In this document: positions 62,661-64,000 of the stretch, piece after piece
Layout: the number at the start of each line of letters is the position of its first letter
Position numbering within the stretch: position 1 is the stretch's first letter
DNA from: Athripsodes cinereus
Lineage: Eukaryota; Arthropoda; Insecta; Trichoptera; Leptoceridae
Assembly (NCBI GenBank): GCA_947579605.1
Contig: OX388305.1
Span: 30,331,542 to 30,395,541, forward strand
Direction: 5' to 3'
DNA length: 64,000 nucleotides
Translations under genes and position numbers: made by a program
The notes under the pieces: model-generated
Databases searched by the model: none
What the model saw: the letters and a program-made list of their open reading frames with translations, nothing else
Told to the model about the DNA's origin: nothing

Positions 62661-63743
62661 GCTCTACGGAATCTGAAATACTATAATATAAAATGAAAAA
62701 ATGTACTTGTGAAATGTTTAAATAAATAACTTTTGAAAAAATATTACTTAACGTATTTAATATTTTAAGTTAAAAATATTATTTATTTGAAAAAAATATT
62801 AATTTTTATTATTTAATAATAAATTAATTATTTCATTTATTTTTTTTTATTCTTATTATTTTATTTATTAATCTAGCAAAACAGTCATTTCACATAAATA
62901 TTACAAAATGAGACATTACATCAATATCTGGTCAACGCAGTATACGAATGCTTCAAGTATATCGGTGTGCTTACAAATCTGTAGAAAAGAAAATAAAACA
63001 TGAAATGACTTCATCAAATTCATTAAACAAAACATAAATCGCTCATTTTAATTTTTCACAGCACTTTGTCCGCTTCGTATAATTCTACGAACCTAAAAGT
63101 TTCGCGCTCGTTACACCGTCTATTAGTTAGCGCCATTTTGTTTTTATAAAACCGTCATAGTACACTTGGACGAATAGAGTTTCGTCCAAGTTGACTTGGA
63201 TGGCGGCTACTTGTACAAGTACACTTGGATCACCTGTTTACACTATCCAAGTAGCGTCCAAGTAAGCCATCCAAGTATACTTGTACAAGTGTACTTGGAT
63301 AGTGTAAACCCTGCTTAATACAATCGCGACGAAATAACAATAAGTAAACGCCGACTATATCATTTGTTTACAAACATAAACCAACGAAAGCGAAAATAAA
63401 ATTTATTCATAAAACATTTACCGGTTGTGTGTGATCAAGTATTCAATAAACATAAAACATTGGAGGTCAATATATGCATATTTAGTTGCATATATTGTAT
63501 AATAATTGAATCAGAAATGGACATGATCTAATCGTACAAAAGTGAGATTTTAATAAAAAAAAACAGTGATAACTGCATAATAAACATAGAGGCAAGCGTG
63601 ACTATCATTGAGAATTAATTAAATTAATTTGTAAATATAGTTTCAGAATATTATTTTCATAAAATACTTACCTACCTGTATCATTTATTTTTGGTAGTTT
63701 TAATAAATTTATAATTTTATCGTATACCTAACATTAATTGACA

Positions 63744-63867
63744 ATGGGGAACACATTGAGTTGTTGCGGGAAGTGCAAATACTGTAAATGTTTCAAAAAA
63801 GTGTGGAAACCGGAAAGGGAAATTCATAGGACACCCACATTGCCAAAGCCTCCGACTTGTGGAGATG
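63744..63867 (+). CDS. First coding exon of an unidentified lipid-anchored protein (runs off the window)
   Basis: ATG 63,744 encodes MGNTLSCCGKCKYCKC, then a basic FKKVWKPEREIHR and a proline-rich PTLPKPPTC, and the exon ends at GATG|GTGAGT (63,867), a strong donor. Gly2 followed by Ser/Thr-rich residues fits N-myristoylation, and Cys7/Cys8 (plus further cysteines at 11, 14 and 16) fit palmitoylation, so the protein is probably attached to the inner face of a membrane. The PKPP stretch may bind SH3 domains. No later exon is in the window, so the family cannot be named; a Src-type kinase start, a cyclin-Y-like start or a scaffold protein are all compatible. Confidence 0.6.
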
Positions 63868-64000
63868 GTGAGTTTCATCACAAATTATTTTGATAAATAG
63901 ATTGAAATCTTATATTTTTGAGGTGACATATCTAAGATTAAGTCATGCCATTAAATCAGCTGATTAAATCATCATTAAAATTACCGCTATTCCTTGTCAC
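63868..64000 (+). other. Start of intron 1 of the lipid-anchored protein gene
   Basis: Sequence after the GTGAGT donor is AT-rich and carries no acceptor with an open exon before the window ends. Confidence 0.5.

Larger units (their letters stand above)
61948..63315. mobile_element. PIF/Harbinger-like element with TAA target duplication
   Basis: Ends AGCCGGGTTTACACTATCGA and, reverse complemented, AGCAGGGTTTACACTATCCA are inverted repeats of about 30 bp with two mismatches. TAA lies at 61,945-61,947 and 63,316-63,318, the TWA target typical of PIF/Harbinger. Subterminal words AAGTACACTTG and TCCAAGTA recur densely in both ends, and TTTACACTA recurs inside each end (about 62,032 and 63,237). 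No intact transposase. Two older repeats lie inside: a LINE tail (62,265-62,400) and repeat D (62,420-62,660). Confidence 0.75.

Overview
The window is AT-rich eukaryotic DNA with spliced genes, tRNA-derived SINEs, LINE remains and many short inverted-repeat DNA transposons. The four complete genes (SLC66A2, TIMM21, TMEM231, transglutaminase) are animal genes. The repeat content and the recurring word GTAGGTACCTAC point to an arthropod, most likely an insect; I cannot fix the order. No bacterial operons, CRISPR arrays, rRNA genes or convincing functional tRNA genes were seen.

Layout. Positions 1-27,000 are a gene-poor, repeat-rich stretch. It holds LINE 3' fragments, a 1.2 kb inverted duplication (5,766-6,998 and 10,681-11,946), an inverted-repeat-bounded block (10,598-12,808), a complete-ended DNA transposon coding for a DUF7869-type protein (14,776-16,456), an unidentified broken ORF (18,685-19,104) and a four-copy 97-bp tandem array (24,368-24,755). 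Positions 27,016-45,371 are the genic core: SLC66A2 (PQ-loop protein, minus, six exons), TIMM21 (mitochondrial import, plus, three exons), TMEM231 (ciliary transition zone, minus, five exons) and a transglutaminase (plus, nine coding exons with a TATA/initiator promoter and a 5' UTR exon). TIMM21 and TMEM231 are convergent, about 650 bp apart. The introns hold SINEs, a hAT-type MITE and LINE tails. Positions 45,400-63,400 are again repeat-rich: LINE relics, two copies of one SINE, foldback elements, three elements with visible 8-bp target duplications, a 2.5 kb DNA transposon carrying a decayed ORF and a nested LINE, a LINE inserted into another LINE (58,070-61,040), and a PIF/Harbinger-like element with TAA target duplications. 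At 63,744 a new gene starts with a probably myristoylated and palmitoylated N-terminus and runs off the window.

The four host genes have unrelated jobs (endosomal/Golgi membrane, mitochondrial import, cilium, protein cross-linking), so the window is a normal eukaryotic neighbourhood and not a functional cluster. The most notable signals are in the repeats: (1) a set of hammerhead-ribozyme-like motifs (at least four with matching stem I and a near-palindromic stem III that varies between copies), all with an extra base before stem II; (2) a TIR element with a perfect 4-bp target duplication that carries a DUF7869 protein with RNase-H-like acidic residues; and (3) a second element with 8-bp target duplications carrying the relic of another ORF family.
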